64,000 nt of DNA from Homarus americanus (lineage: Eukaryota; Arthropoda; Malacostraca; Decapoda; Nephropidae): positions 62,001 through 126,000 of the forward strand of contig NW_024751849.1 in the NCBI RefSeq assembly GCF_018991925.1, read 5' to 3'. Position 1 is the first letter of the stretch. Every line of letters starts with the position of its first letter. Made by a program: the position numbers and the translations under genes. The notes below the pieces were generated by a model that worked only from the letters and a program-made list of their open reading frames with translations, was not told where the DNA came from and searched no databases. Below, one piece after another: positions 33,821-46,200 of the stretch.

Positions 33821-34226
33821 GAAGACCTTAACCCTTCACTACCGGGACGATACTTTAATATTTTATTTGGCTAACGGCAGATGGTTTTATTCAGATCACA
33901 GACACCTGTACAATGGTTAATATTAATAACGTCTACACTAGGAAGGAAGGAAGGAAGGAATGGCTTAGGTTTAGCAGAGCAGTTCGAGTTAACACCGACA
34001 CTTCCTGACACACAGAGCTGACCATAATTAATAAGACAGTACATAAGTGAGATCATAATAACTAGAAGCCAGAGAGAGCATCACTGTTCAACCAGGGGAG
34101 AGGAGGAGGGGGGAGAGGGAGCCATCAATGGTGGCTCTGTTCCTCCAGGAAATGGAAGAAGGGAGGGAAGGAGCGAACACGAGTAGGGGGATGAGGGTAA
34201 GAGGGGGGGGGAGGGGGGGAGGAAGT
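33821..34226. other. Unique DNA then G-rich tract
   Basis: (GGAA)n at 33940-33960 and a G-rich purine tract at 34095-34225. No gene. Confidence 0.5.
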
Positions 34227-34668
34227 TTAGTTTTTAGTTTAACAAATTTATTGACAAAACTTGGAGTACAGTTTGCCTATTGTGAGTAATTCAGTCAGGT
34301 CTTGACACTGAGGGTGGTATCACTTCTCACTGCCACGCAGGACAGAGGTTCATACACAAAGAAATACATATTCATTAGCAGTGTATATAGGTCAGAGTCA
34401 TGTAGGTGATGTCACTGTACGCTGCCATGCAAGACATTGGTTCATATACATTGGACGTCATATTCTAATTGAAGACTAATCAGTGTGGGCTAGCTAATTT
34501 GGGATAAACAGCAAGAATGTCCTCAAGCACCCCCGATTCAATGTAGTAATTACAAAGTTCATGATACAATAATCCACATGGCCTGAAGTCTTTGACAGTG
34601 TCACATTCAATAATATAGTGTTCAAGTGTATGCTTTAAAGGTTTATCACAAAGGGGAGGGCCAGAAGA
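34227..34668 (-). mobile_element. Non-LTR retrotransposon C-terminus and 3'UTR
   Basis: The minus frame 34665-34480 encodes PPLCDKPLKHTLEHYIIECD then TVKDFRPCGLLYHELCNYY and ends at a stop. The C...H...EHY..EC arrangement is the cysteine/histidine motif common after the reverse transcriptase in several non-LTR clades. A roughly 250-bp 3'UTR follows and ends with CAATAAATTTGTTAAACTAA and a short A-rich tail at 34227-34240. It is a different family from the Jockey-like and CR1 copies. The upstream part is lost against a purine-rich tract at 34668. Confidence 0.65.
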
Positions 34669-34970
34669 GGAAGAAGGAAAGGGAAAGATGAGATAGAAGA
34701 GGAGGAGAAAGAACGGGTAGCAAGAAGAGATGTAGCTAATGTCAGGTCAGCGGGAGGTAAGAACACTGAGGCGGCTGTGTACTGGACACCCATAAGACAA
34801 ACATGGTATATACTGTGGAGAAGATGATGATGAAAGAGGAGAAGGAGAAGAAGAACCTCCGCCTCTGTACTCTCCCGGGACGTGTTCAAGAGTATTACTC
34901 ACTGGATCAGGCCGTGACTCAGCACTAACAACAACTCGCTAAGACAGAGTAATACACTAGTCTGCTAGAG
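34669..34970. other. GA-rich then unique
   Basis: AGAAGAGG-rich patches at 34669-34725 and 34825-34855. No gene. Confidence 0.5.
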
Positions 34971-34973
34971 TGT

Positions 34974-35308
34974 ATGTCACCCCTTCCATCCATCTGCCAG
35001 TGTACCTGTCACCCCTTCCGTCCATGTGTCACCCCTTCCATCTACCTGTCACACCTTCCATCCATCTGCCAGTGTATGTCCCCCTTTCCATCCACCTGCC
35101 AGTGTATGTCACCCTTTCCATCCACCTGCCACCCCTTCCGTCCATGTGTCACCCCTTCCGTCCATGTGTCACCCCTTCCGTCCATTTGTCACCCCTTGCA
35201 TCCACCTGTCACCCCTTCCATCCACCTGCCACCCCTTCCATCCACCTGTCACCCCTTCCATCCACCTGTCACCCCTTCCAACCATGTCACCCCTTCCATC
35301 CATCTTGA
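34974..35308. repeat. 20-bp minisatellite CATCCACCTGTCACCCCTTC
   Basis: About 17 copies with TCCATGTGTC and TCCATCTGCC variants. Confidence 0.93.
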
Positions 35309-35433
35309 CCTTTCCTTCCCTCTCCTGTTGATGCCTCGACTTACCAGAGGTCCTCACGTTAACTCTCGGTGAGGTGAGAACGTGTCCTGACGCATCCTCA
35401 CCTTGGCTTTAACGTGGCCACGGCAGACTATAA

Positions 35434-35992
35434 CACAGTGTAGTGTAGTGTGGTGTAGTGTAGTGTGGTGTAGTGTGGTGTAGTGTGGTGTAAACCATGT
35501 AGTGTAAGTGTGTAGTGTAGTGTGTGGTGTGGTGTGTAGCGTAGTGTGTGGTGTAGTGTAGTGTTAACGTAGTGTGTGGTGTGGTGTGTAGTGTGTGGTG
35601 TGGTGTGTGGTGTAGTGTAGTGTTAACGTAGTGTGTGGTGTAGCGTAGTGTGTGGTGTAGTGTAGTGGTGTGTGGTGCAGTGTAGTGTATAGTGTTTGGT
35701 GTAGTGTAGTGTATAGTGTTTGGTGTAGTGTGGTGTGTAGAGTGGTGCAGTGTGTGTGGTGTGGTGCGAAGTGTGTGGTGTAGTGTGGTGTGTAGTGTGT
35801 GGTGCAGATTGTAGTGTGGTGTGTAGTGTAGTGTGTGGTGCAGTGTGTGGTGTGGTGTAGTGTAGTGCAGTGTGTAGTATAGTGTTGTGTAGTGTAGTGT
35901 GGTGCAGTGTGTAGTATAGTGTTGTGTAGTGTAGCGTGGTGTAGTGTTGTGTGGTGTGGTGTAGCGTGGTGTGGTGTAGTGTTGTGTGGTGT
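35434..35992. repeat. GTGTAGTGTGGTGTAGT array
   Basis: About 560 bp of GTGTAGT/GTGTGGT words with irregular period (5-22 bp), including two copies of GTGTTAACGTAGTG. Confidence 0.92.
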
Positions 35993-36357
35993 GGAAAAAT
36001 ATTAAAAAATAACTATATTAAAAAGAATGAAAATACTGATAATAATAAAGAGTTATAACATAATTCTTTATCACAATAAAACAAATGGGAAGACAGATAG
36101 ACGAAAAGTCATAGAATTAGACATGCAAACAGCGAGGTAAACAGGAACACTCAAACAGACAGACAGACAGTGGGTAAGAATGACAGCTAAAGGCAGACAC
36201 AGGCAAGGGAGTGAAAACAGACAGAGGCAAGCATTGAAAGACTGACTGACAGACTGACAGACAGAGACAGGTAAGAAGAAAGTTATTGAGACAGACAGAC
36301 AGACATTAGGTAGCCTAGGTAATGAGTCAAACAAAAACACATGGTAAGTATGGCTGG

Positions 36358-36388
<31 letters not shown>

Positions 36389-36595
36389 GCAGGCACTAGG
36401 AATCAATAGCGGGTAACCTTGCACCGGCGCCCAACAGTGTCATGATGTGCAAGTTCTTCCTTCAGGCATGGCTCCCCCCCACCATCACCCACCTCCCCTC
36501 CCTCATCTTCTTCCCCCTCCACCCACCACACCCGCCAGCGACACACACAGCTTAGAAGTAAACGTGACAATAAAATTTTTAATACATAAGCTTGG
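35993..36595. other. Unique DNA with degenerate (GACA)n
   Basis: (GACA) words at 36150-36305 and (CA)n at 36359-36384. No gene. Confidence 0.55.
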
Positions 36596-37435
36596 ATCTC
36601 CCCCCTCCACCTTCCATCATACCACAACCACCACCACCCTTCCACACACCACCACCACTCCACACACCACCACCACCCTCCACACACCACCACCACCCTC
36701 CCACACACCACCACCACCCTCCCACACACCACTGCCATCACCCTTCTGCACACACACACACACACACACACCACCACCAATTCTCCCACACACCACCACT
36801 CCCCACCACCACCACCCTCCCACACACCACCGCCATCACCCCTCTTCCCCACACACACACACACACACCACCATCACCCCTTCCACACACCACTACCACA
36901 CCACCACCACCCCTCCACACACCACCACCACCCCTCCACAAGCAACCACCACCAATCTCCCCACACACCACCACCACCACCCCTCACACCACCATCACCC
37001 CTTCTACACCATCACCCCCCCCTCCCCACACACCACCACCACCCCCTTCACACCACCATCACCCCTCTACACACCAATTACCATCACCTCCCACACCACC
37101 ACCACCCCTTCACACCACCATCACCCCTTCTACACCACCACCATCACCCTCCCACACACCACCACCACCCCTTCACACCACCATCACCCTCCCCACACCA
37201 TCACCCCTTCACACCACCATCACCCCCTCCCCACACACCACCACCACCAATCCCACACACCACCATCACCCCTCCCACACACCACCACCACCCCTTCACA
37301 CCACCATCACCCCTTCACACCACCATCACCCCTTCCACACACCACCATCACCCCTCCCACACACCACCACCACCAATCCCACACACCACCACCACCCCTT
37401 CACACCACCACCACCAATCCCACACACCACACTGG
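36596..37435. repeat. CACACACCACCACCACCCCT array, 840 bp
   Basis: Imperfect 19-22-bp units alternating CCACACACCACCACCACC with CTTCACACCACCATCACC. Frames of over 290 residues are repeat translations. Confidence 0.95.
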
Positions 37436-38060
37436 CCTTCGGAAATAAAAAAATTAACAAATTTAGTAACACACACACATAGATAGAACAAAAACAGACA
37501 TAGAGAATCCATGAGGTGGAATAACAAGGAGTATGAAGCTGGTGACGGGAAGGGTCAGGTCAGGTCAGGTCAGGTCAGTCACTACACATACACCCCACCC
37601 GGGACACAAATACCAACACGACAACAATGCTTCCTTCTATTATATATACTGCAAAATACCGTACTCCTTTATGACACACACACACTCTTCCCGGTACATC
37701 TCAATTAACCATCCATTCAGCCACAACCTTCATGATAAAGGTCAATAAATTACCTGGTGACCTCTTACGGGTGCTAGAAGGTCAACACGTCTGTCTGTCC
37801 GCCTCTGAGACAAGTCACAGAGAGAGAGAGCTCTACATCACACCGGCATCATAGTGAACAAGGGTCTCCTCAGCACCAGACATCCTCAACCTTAAACTGA
37901 ACACTCGCCACCCTAACGGTACCTGGGGGGGGGGCACAACTAGGCTACGGCGGTAAATCTTCAAGTGATTAAGATGAAAGAAGCTGGGGTGTCTAAACCT
38001 CAGGTGATCCTTCAAAACATTTGGTGCTTTCAAAATCCACAATGTCAGGTCACGAATGGC
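37436..38060. other. Unique DNA; (AGGTC)5 and two dispersed motifs
   Basis: (AGGTC)n at 37553-37577 gives overlapping AGGTCA half-sites every 5 bp. TAAATCTTCAAGTGATT (37954-37970) and TAAACCTCAGGTGATCC (37994-38010) are two copies of the dispersed motif 40 bp apart. No gene. Confidence 0.5.
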
Positions 38061-38061
38061 A

Positions 38062-38098
<37 letters not shown>

Positions 38099-38207
38099 AT
38101 ACCTACATACAATATTTGTTTTGTGAGACTGAATTTTTGTTGTCCAATTCTACTCCAAATCTCCATCATTTTTATATGGGCGTTGACACGGTTGACTTAC
38201 CTAAAGC

Positions 38208-38257
<50 letters not shown>

Positions 38258-38380
38258 CACCGGTAGCGGTTATGGTGTCCAGTACTAGTAGTAGCTATTA
38301 TTAGTAGTAAACACAACACTGTAGGAACAAATGCCGAAGGCGTACCATACTACCGTAGGTAGGTAGGTGTAGGTAGGTAG
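38062..38380. repeat. (AT)n, (TG)n and GTAGGTAG
   Basis: (AT)n at 38064-38098, (TG)n at 38211-38254 and GTAGGTAGGT words at 38356-38380. Confidence 0.9.
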
Positions 38381-38444
38381 TGTCGTCAATACATTCCACA
38401 CACGGTAGCCGGCCTGGCCCCTCCGCTGGCACTGCTTCAAGGTC

Positions 38445-39090
38445 ACCACCACAACCACCACCACCCCTACTATTACCACTAACCCTACTACTACCACCAC
38501 CACCACTTTACTACTACTACTACCACCACCACCACCACCCTACTACCACCACCACCACCACTTTACTACTACTACCACCACCACCACCACCACACCCTAC
38601 TACCACCACCACCACCACTTTACTACTACCACCACCACCACTACCACCCTACTACCACCACCACCACCACTTTACTACCTACCCACCACCACCACCACCA
38701 CACCCCTCCACCACCACACCCTACTACTACAACCACCACCACCACCCCTACTACTACCCACCCACACCCTACTACCACCACCACCACCACTCCCTACCCT
38801 TCCTTATACCCCACCACCACCACCCCTACTACCACCACCACCCTACTACTACTACCACCACCACCACCACCCCTACTACCACCACCACCCCTACTACTAC
38901 TACCACCACCACCCTACTACTACTACTACCTACCACCACCACCCTACTACTACCACCTCACCCCTACTACTCACCACCACCACCACCACCACCCCTACTA
39001 CTACTACCACCACCACCACCCCTACTACTACCACCACCACCACCACCCCCCTACTACCACCACCACTCACCACTCCTACCCTACTTCCTT
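38445..39090. repeat. (ACC)n/(ACT)n triplet tract, 640 bp
   Basis: Blocks of ACCACC alternate with CTACTACTA about every 25-50 bp. A second large triplet tract like that at 26.8 kb. Confidence 0.95.
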
Positions 39091-39235
39091 ATTACCCCCA
39101 CCACCACTACCTTCACCATGACTCCACACTCTCATTACTTACCCTCCCTTCTCTCTCTCCTTGTTTCCAGAATACATGTTATACCTTCCTCGTTACATCT
39201 TATCTGTTACGTTATAATATAAATATTAGTGTTAC

Positions 39236-39662
39236 CGAGGGGAGGGAAGGGGGAGGGAGGAGGAGGAGGAGAGAAAGGAGGAGGGAGGGACGGAGGAGGA
39301 GGAGGCAGGAAGAGGAGGGAGAGGAGGGCAGGAAGGAGGGAGGAAGAGGAGGCAGGAAGGAGGAGAGGCGAGGAAGGAGGAGGAGAGGAGGAGCAGGAAG
39401 GAGGAGGAAGAGGAGGCAGGAAGGGAGGGAGGGAGGAGGGGGAGGAGGAAGAGGCGGCAGGAAGGAGGAGGGAGGGAGGAGAGGAGGCAGGAGGGAGGAG
39501 GGGGAGGCAGGAGGGAGGGAGGGAGGCAGGAAGGAGGAAGGAGCAGGAGGAGGAGGGGAGCAGGAGGAGGAGGAGCAGGAGGGAGGAGGAAGAGGAGGCA
39601 GAAAGGAGGAGGAAGAGGAGGCAGGAAGGAGGAGGAAAAGAGGAGGCAGGAAGGAAGAGGAG
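39236..39662. repeat. GGA/AGGAGG purine tract, 425 bp
   Basis: AGGAGGAGGCAGGAAGGAGG-type units of variable length. Very strong strand asymmetry. Confidence 0.93.
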
Positions 39663-39753
39663 AAACAATCAACCAGTCAGTCCACTCAACACCTGACAGA
39701 GACAGGTAAATCATCGTAAACCGACATAAGATTGCGGGAGGGTTAAGTGGAAA

Positions 39754-40653
39754 CAAGGAAAATCGCGAGCGTTACAGGTCGACAACACCAGTCGGGAATT
39801 AGAAAAGGTAAATAATTACTTAAAACAGTGGAAACTCCAAACCAGTCTCCCGAAATTCAGTGATACCCTTATGCAGAAGGAAAACCCATCCATTTGTAAC
39901 CAATAATGCCCAGATAGAATACAAAAGCAGAGGCACCCTCCTGGCCTGCATATATCACGACAGGTTACTCCCATCATGTCCACACCAGGAAGGAAAAAGG
40001 CAAGAAGAGAGCTGAGAAACTATACCGCTTTAAAGCGCTTCCTGAAAAATAAAACTCCTGGTGACATCATTTATCACACCGATATTAACTTACCCAGCAG
40101 TACCTCTTCATACTATGAGCACCAATCAAATATTAAAATTACAGGTGGTCCAAAATGAGGCCCTAAGATTCGTCACAGGTGAAAATACCCTTCCCAGAAC
40201 CACAGCCGAGATACATAGAGACCTGAGAATAAAACCCATCAAACAGCAGCTGCACACCCTGGCCAGCAGAATCTGGCAAAAGATAGAACGATCAGAGCAA
40301 GAACTCCTTAAAGACTCCCACCAGCTAACGACAACAACCATACATGGTTCCCAAAGTTACCAAATCTCAAAAGGTCCATTACCACCCCCGATCTACACGG
40401 CCAGGCAATAGACAACCTCCCAGACCAGCATCCGCCAGTAGGGTCGGCGGAATATGAAATAGGGCCCTTAAACACCCATATATGGGGCAGGGTAGGCTCC
40501 AGTGCCCGTACCGACAGACAATAACTAACCCATGACACAACCCTAACACACTATTAGCTTAGTCAGCCCGCCCTCTCTTACCTCCTAAATTTCTTCAATT
40601 TCTGAACTATAACTTCCTTCCCCACCTCTAATCTTCATTCACCCTCCTTTCTC
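39754..40653 (+). pseudogene. Jockey-like element, 5'-truncated 0.9-kb copy
   Basis: Homology to the 12.85-17.1-kb element begins abruptly at CAAGGAAAATCGCGAGCGTT (39754) just after reverse-transcriptase motif C and ends at CACCCTCCTTTCTC (about 40653). The coding part is split by frameshifts; the best frame (40061-40411) reads SFITPILTYPAVPLHTMSTN, QNEALRFVTGEN and IERSEQELLK. Here the frame continues 32 codons past the place where the first copy stops (ELLQ-stop), owing to small base changes. Divergence from the first copy is low and mostly indels. Confidence 0.9.
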
Positions 40654-40861
40654 CGCTTATAGCCCGAGACGACTCAACCTCCTGAGAGACACTGATGGCA
40701 TCTACGGTGGCTAGCTGAGGGCGTGAGGAAAACAAGGAGGGAGGGAGAGAGGGAAATAAAAAACAGAGGGGATTGACGCAGAAGGGATAGAGAGAGAGTG
40801 TGTGTGTTACTCGATATATGGGTTTTACAAAACTGTGATGTCAAATGCAAACATCATCCAC
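40654..40861. other. Unique junction sequence
   Basis: Flank between the retroelement and the 41-bp satellite. No gene. Confidence 0.6.
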
Positions 40862-42555
40862 CCCGCTCATCCCTGGTTGGTTCATCAGCTTACCGTGACG
40901 CTACACTCACCCCTGGTTGGTTCATCATTTACGCTACTCACCCGGTTGGCACGCTTTACCGTCACGCTACACTCACCTGGTTGGTTCATCAGCTTTACCG
41001 TGACGCTACACCTCACTCCTGGTTGGTTCATCAGCTTTACCGTGACGCTACACTCACCCCTGGTTGGTTCATCAGCTTTACCGTGACGCTACACTCACCC
41101 CTGGTTGGTTCATCAGCTTTACCGTGACGCTACACTCACCCCTGGTTGGTTCATCAGCTTTACCGTCACGCTACACTCACCCTGGTTGGTTCATCAGCTT
41201 TACCGTGACGCTACAATCACTCCTGGTTGGTTCATCATCTTTACCATGACGCTACACTCACTCCCTAGTTGGTTCATCAGCTTTACCGTGACGCTACACT
41301 CACCCTGGTTGGCGCATCAGCTTTACCGTCACGCTACACTCACCCCTGGTTGGTTCATCAGCTTTACCGTGACGCTACACTCACCCTGGTTGGTTCATCA
41401 GCTTTACCGTGACGCTACACTCACTCCTGGTTGGTATATCAGCTTTACCGTGACGCTACACTCACTCCTGGTTGGTTCATCAGCTTTACCGTCACGCTAC
41501 ACTCACCCCTGGTTGATTCATCAGCTTTACCGTGACGCTACACTCACTCCTGGTTGGTTCATCAGCATTACCGTGACGCTACACTCACTCCTGGTTGGTT
41601 CATCAGCTTAACCGTGACGCTACACTCACTCTCGGTTGGTTCATCAGCTTTACCGTGACGCTACACTCACTCCTGGTTGGCGCATCAGCTTTACCGTGAC
41701 GCTACACTCACTCCTGGTTGGTTCATCAGCTTTACCGTGACGCTACACTCACTCCTGGTTGGTTCATCAGCTTTGTGACGCTACACTCACCCTGGTTGGT
41801 TCATCAGCTTTACCGTGACCCACACTCACCCCTGGTTGGTTCATCAGCTTTACCGTCACGCTACACTCACTCCTGGTTGGTTCATCAGCTTTACCGTGAC
41901 GCTACACTCACCCTGGTTGGTTCATCAGCTTTACCGTGACGCCTACACTCACCTGGTTGGTTCATCAGCTTTACCGTGACGCTACACTCACTCCTGGTTG
42001 GTTCATCAGCTTTACCGTGACGCTACACTCACCCCTGGTTGGTTCATCAGCTTTACCGTGACGCTACACTCTCACCCTGGTTGGTTCATCAGCTTTACCG
42101 TCACGCCACACTCAAATTCATCAGCTTTTTACACGCTACCCCCCGGTTGGTTCATCAGCTTTACCGTGACGCTACACTCACCCTGGTTGGTTCATCAGCT
42201 TTACCGTGACGCTACACTCACTCCTGGTTGGTTCATCAGCTTTACCGTGACGCTACACTCACTCCTGGTTGGTTCATCAGCTTTACCGTGACGCTACACT
42301 CACTCCTGGTTGGTTCATCAGCTTTACCGTGACGCTACACTCACTCCTGGTTGGTTCATCAGCTTTACCGTGACGCTACACTCACTCCTGGTTGGTTCAT
42401 CAGCTTTACCGTGACGCTACACTCACTCCTGGTTGGTTCATCAGCTTTACCGTGACGCTACACTCACTCCTGGTTGGTTCATCAGCTTTACCGTGACGCT
42501 ACACTCACCCCTGGTTGGTTCATCAGCTTTACCGTCACGCTACACTCACTCCTAC
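40862..42555. repeat. 41-bp satellite, about 41 copies
   Basis: Monomer CACTCCTGGTTGGTTCATCA then GCTTTACCGTGACGCTACA. Copies differ mainly in CACCCCTGG, CACTCCTGG or CACCCTGG and in CGTGACG or CGTCACG, plus single-base indels. The right third (42220-42480) is virtually perfect. 41 bp is not a multiple of 3, so three copies translate as a 41-residue pattern and create long spurious frames. Confidence 0.97.
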
Positions 42556-42874
42556 ACAACACTGATCACTAAGGAACACATCAACTCAGCACTAGACTGA
42601 CTCATAAACACATATAATTAGTAACAGTTCAGACGATACCGAAAGTCATAAGTCACACCACTGAACTGATCAGGTCACACACACACATTACAGGTTAAAA
42701 GAATTTATAAGATCCTAAAAAGTTATTATAAAGATTATCAGAATATTTTTACGACACACCAATATATAAGTAACTGTCTCTCAGCACCAATGGACGGCTA
42801 CCACCAACACTAAACTCAAGAATGGACTCACGTCACGTTAGCCACCGTCCTGATGAATGACAAGAGACCAACAA

Positions 42875-42876
<2 letters not shown>
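42556..42876. other. Unique AT-rich DNA
   Basis: No repeat or gene seen. Confidence 0.6.
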
Positions 42877-42947
<71 letters not shown>

Positions 42948-42957
42948 TGTCTGTATG

Positions 42958-43022
<65 letters not shown>

Positions 43023-43056
43023 TGTCTGTCTGTCTGTCTCTCTGTGTGTGTGTGTG
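42877..43056. repeat. (TG)n microsatellite, two blocks
   Basis: TG blocks at 42879-42946 and 42960-43021 joined by TCTGTCTGTATGCTC, then (GTCT)n. Confidence 0.95.
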
Positions 43057-43139
43057 CGTGCGTGCTACAGGATCCCAGTATCGAGATCTAAAATTTTCCA
43101 GTCGCAGTTAGTTGAGCATTACTGGAGACTGGGAGAGTG

Positions 43140-43420
43140 AGGGGTACCGGGGACTAGAAGAGGGGGTACCGGGGGCTGGGAGTGTGGTGCCGGGGCTGGG
43201 GTGTGGGTACCGGGGCTGGGTGTGTGGGTACAGGGACTAGAAGAGGGGTACCAGGGGCTGGGAGTGTGGGTACCAGGGGCTGGGAGTGTGGAGTGCAGGG
43301 GCTGGGTGTGTGCAGGGGACTAGAAGAAGTGCCGGGGGCTGGGTGTGAATGGTACCGGGGCTGGGAGTGTGGGTACCGGGGGCTGGGAGTGTGGGTACCG
43401 GGGGCTGGGAGTGTGTTGAA
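43140..43420. repeat. 22-bp minisatellite GGTACCGGGGGCTGGGAGTG
   Basis: About 12 imperfect copies; GGTACC recurs. Right-hand copies are the most uniform. Confidence 0.9.
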
Positions 43421-43840
43421 CAGGCAACTTACAAGGTGCCGCCGACGTCCAAAGGAAGACTGATTCTTTCCCGGAAATGTGTAAGAATGTCTCTCTCTCT
43501 CTCTCTCTCAACACCACATGGTACAAGCACTACCATATTTGTTGTCACTCCAAGCTTCCATCTTTCTCAGGTCCACACACACACACGTAAACAAAGCAAC
43601 AACTTGATATTATCTACCCAGGAGCCATTTCTTCCACAAGGGAGATGTCTCAAGAGTGTACAAATAGCCGTGACATAATCAGCTAAGATGACTGTACTGT
43701 AGTGGAGCCTCACCTTACTCAATGGAGCAGAAAGTAGTGCCGTGACCAGGTGCGTCGTGTGGCCGCCATACTAAATATAGCCATTTGTAATTAACGCAGC
43801 AGAAAGATTAAGTCATACCTGACCACAACCAGTCTATATA
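43421..43840. other. Unique DNA; YY1-like site
   Basis: GTGTGGCCGCCATACTAAATA at 43757-43777 resembles the promoter-like word at 3152-3170. (CT)n at 43491-43508. No gene. Confidence 0.45.
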
Positions 43841-43844
43841 TATA

Positions 43845-44775
43845 CACCACCACCTCGTAAAGTTTACCTGCTGGGCCCACCACCACCCACTACACCACGT
43901 GGTAAAGTTGGGCCCACCACCACCCACTACACCACGTGGTAAAGTTGGGCCCACCACCACCCACTACACCACGTGGTAAAGTTGGGCCCACCACCACCCA
44001 CTACACCACGTGGTAAAGTTTACCTGCTGGGCCCACCACCACCCACTACACCACGTGGTAAAGTTTACCTGCTGGGCCCACCACCACCCACTACACCACC
44101 TCGTAAGTTTACCTGCTACAGATTTTCCTACCCACTACACCACGTGGTAAAGTTTACCTGCTGGGCCCACACCACCCACTACACCACACGTGGTAAAGTT
44201 TACCTGCTGGGCTGCCACACCCACTACACCATTGACGAGTTTGCACCTGCTGGGCTGCACCACCACCCACTTCACCACTGGTAAAATTACCTGCTGGGCC
44301 CACCACCACCCACTACACCACGTGATAAAGTTTACCTGCTGGGTTCCACCACTACCACGTGGTAAAAAGTTTACCACCTGCTGGGCTACACCACCACCAC
44401 TACACCACGTGGTAGAGGTTTACCTGCTGAATTTACCACCACCCACTACACCACGTGGTAAAAAGTTTACCTGCTGGGCTACACACCACCACCCACTACA
44501 CCACGTGGTAGTTTACCTGCTGGGCCCACACCACCACCCCACTTCACCACGTGGTAATGGTTACCTGTTGGGCCCACCGCACCCCACTTCACCGTGGTAA
44601 AGTTTACCTGCTGGGCACCACCACCACCCACTTCACCACGTGGTAAAGTTTACCTGCTGGGCCCACCACCACCCACTTCACCACGTGGTAAAGTTTACCT
44701 GCTGGGCCCACCACCACCCACTTCACCACGTGGTAAAGTTTACCTGCTGGGCCCACCACACCCACGCTGCCCAAC
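43845..44775. repeat. 45-bp satellite built of palindromes
   Basis: About 20 copies of a 45-bp unit: ACCACGTGGTAAAGTTTACC, CTGCTGGGCCCACCACCACC and CACTAC. Each intact unit contains ACCACGTGGT (10-bp palindrome with an E-box CACGTG), GGTAAAGTTTACC (6-bp-arm inverted repeat) and TGGGCCCA (8-bp palindrome). Shortened units of about 32 bp at 43903-43985 lack the TTTACCTGC part. 45 is divisible by 3, so all frames stay open. Confidence 0.95.
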
Positions 44776-45005
44776 TGGATATTGGTAATAGTAATAATTA
44801 ATAATAAAAACAAATACTGCAACTAATTATAAATGTTAACAATAAATAAGAACATTAATAATAATACCAATACTACTATTACTACTACTAATAATAATAA
44901 TTATAACAATAACATTAATAATGAAAGTAATGATAAATATAATAAATGTAATAGTAACAATAAAAACAATAATAACAACAATAATAATAATAATAATAGT
45001 TAAGG
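44776..45005. repeat. (AAT)n-rich AT tract
   Basis: AATAATAAT/AACAAT words separate the 45-bp satellite from the next array. Confidence 0.85.
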
Positions 45006-45028
45006 GACCGTGTGGCCAGGTAGCCCCG

Positions 45029-46200
45029 GGCATCAACCACTCGTCCACCCCTCTCACAACGGGGGAATTCCATCAACCACTCGTCCACCCCTCTCACAAC
45101 ACGGGGGCTTCATCAACCACTCGTCCACCCTCTCACAACACGGGGGCTACATCAGCTCCTCGTCCACCCCTCTCACAACACGGGGGCCTACTACTCCCCA
45201 CCCCGGCATCAACCACTCGTCCACCCCTCTCACAACACGGGGCCTACCTCCCACCCGGCATCAACCACTCGTCCACCCCTCTCACAACACGGGGGCTACT
45301 ACTCCACCCGGCATCAACCACTCGTCCACCCTCTCTCACACCTGCAGGGGGCTACTACCTCCCACCCGGCATCAACCACTCGTCCCACCCCTCTCACAAC
45401 ACAGGGGGGCCTACATCAACCACTCGTCCACCTCTCACAACACGGGCCTACATCCACCACTCGTCCACCCCTCTCAACCACGGGGGCCTACATCAACCAC
45501 TCGTCCACCCCTCTCCCACAACACGGGGCCTACATCAACCACCCTCTCACAACACGGGGGGCCTACATCCAACCACTCGTCCACCCCTCTCACAACACGG
45601 GGCCTACATCAACCACTCGTCCACCCCTCTCACAACACGGGGGCCTACATCAACCACCCTCTCACAACACGGGGGCCTACATCAACCACTCGTCCACCCT
45701 CTCACAACATGGGGGGCCACATCAACCACTCGTCCACCCTCTCACAACACGGGGCCTACATCAACCACTCGTCCACCCCTCTCTCACAACACGGGGGCCT
45801 ACATCAACCGTCCACCCCTCTCACAACACGGGGCCTACATCAACCACTCGTCCACCCCTCACAACACGGGGGCTACATCAACACTCGTCCACCCCTCTCA
45901 CAACACGGGGCTACATCAACCACTCGTCCACCCTCTCACAACACGGGGGCTACTACTCCCACCCCGGCATCAACCACTCGTCCACCCTCTCACAACGGGG
46001 GGCCTACTACTCCCCACCCCGGCATCAACCACTCGTCCACCCCTCTCTCACAACACGGGGGACTACTACTCCCACCCCGGCATCAACCACTCGTCCACCC
46101 TCTCACAACAGGGGGGCTACTACCCCCACCCCCGGCATCAACCACTCGTCCACCCCTCTCACAACACGGGGGGGCCTACTACCCTCACCCCGTCCACCGT
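45029..46200. repeat. 41/57-bp satellite with CATCAACCACTCGTCCACCC
   Basis: About 26 copies. A short unit of 41 bp (CATCAACCACTCGTCCACCC, CTCTCACAACACGGGGGCCT, A) dominates the centre (45400-45940). A longer unit with an extra CTACTCCCACCCCGG (about 57 bp) occurs at both ends (45180-45400 and 45940-46190). Frames of 400 and 439 residues are artefacts. Confidence 0.95.

Noticed and set aside
36447..37482. Overlapping frames of 296-333 residues rich in His, Pro and Thr
   Set aside because: They are translations of the CACACCACCACC repeat, with open frames in several phases and biased composition.
38380..39756. Frames of 150-280 residues over triplet tracts
   Set aside because: They follow (ACC)n/(ACT)n and GGAGGA tracts and are open on several frames of both strands.
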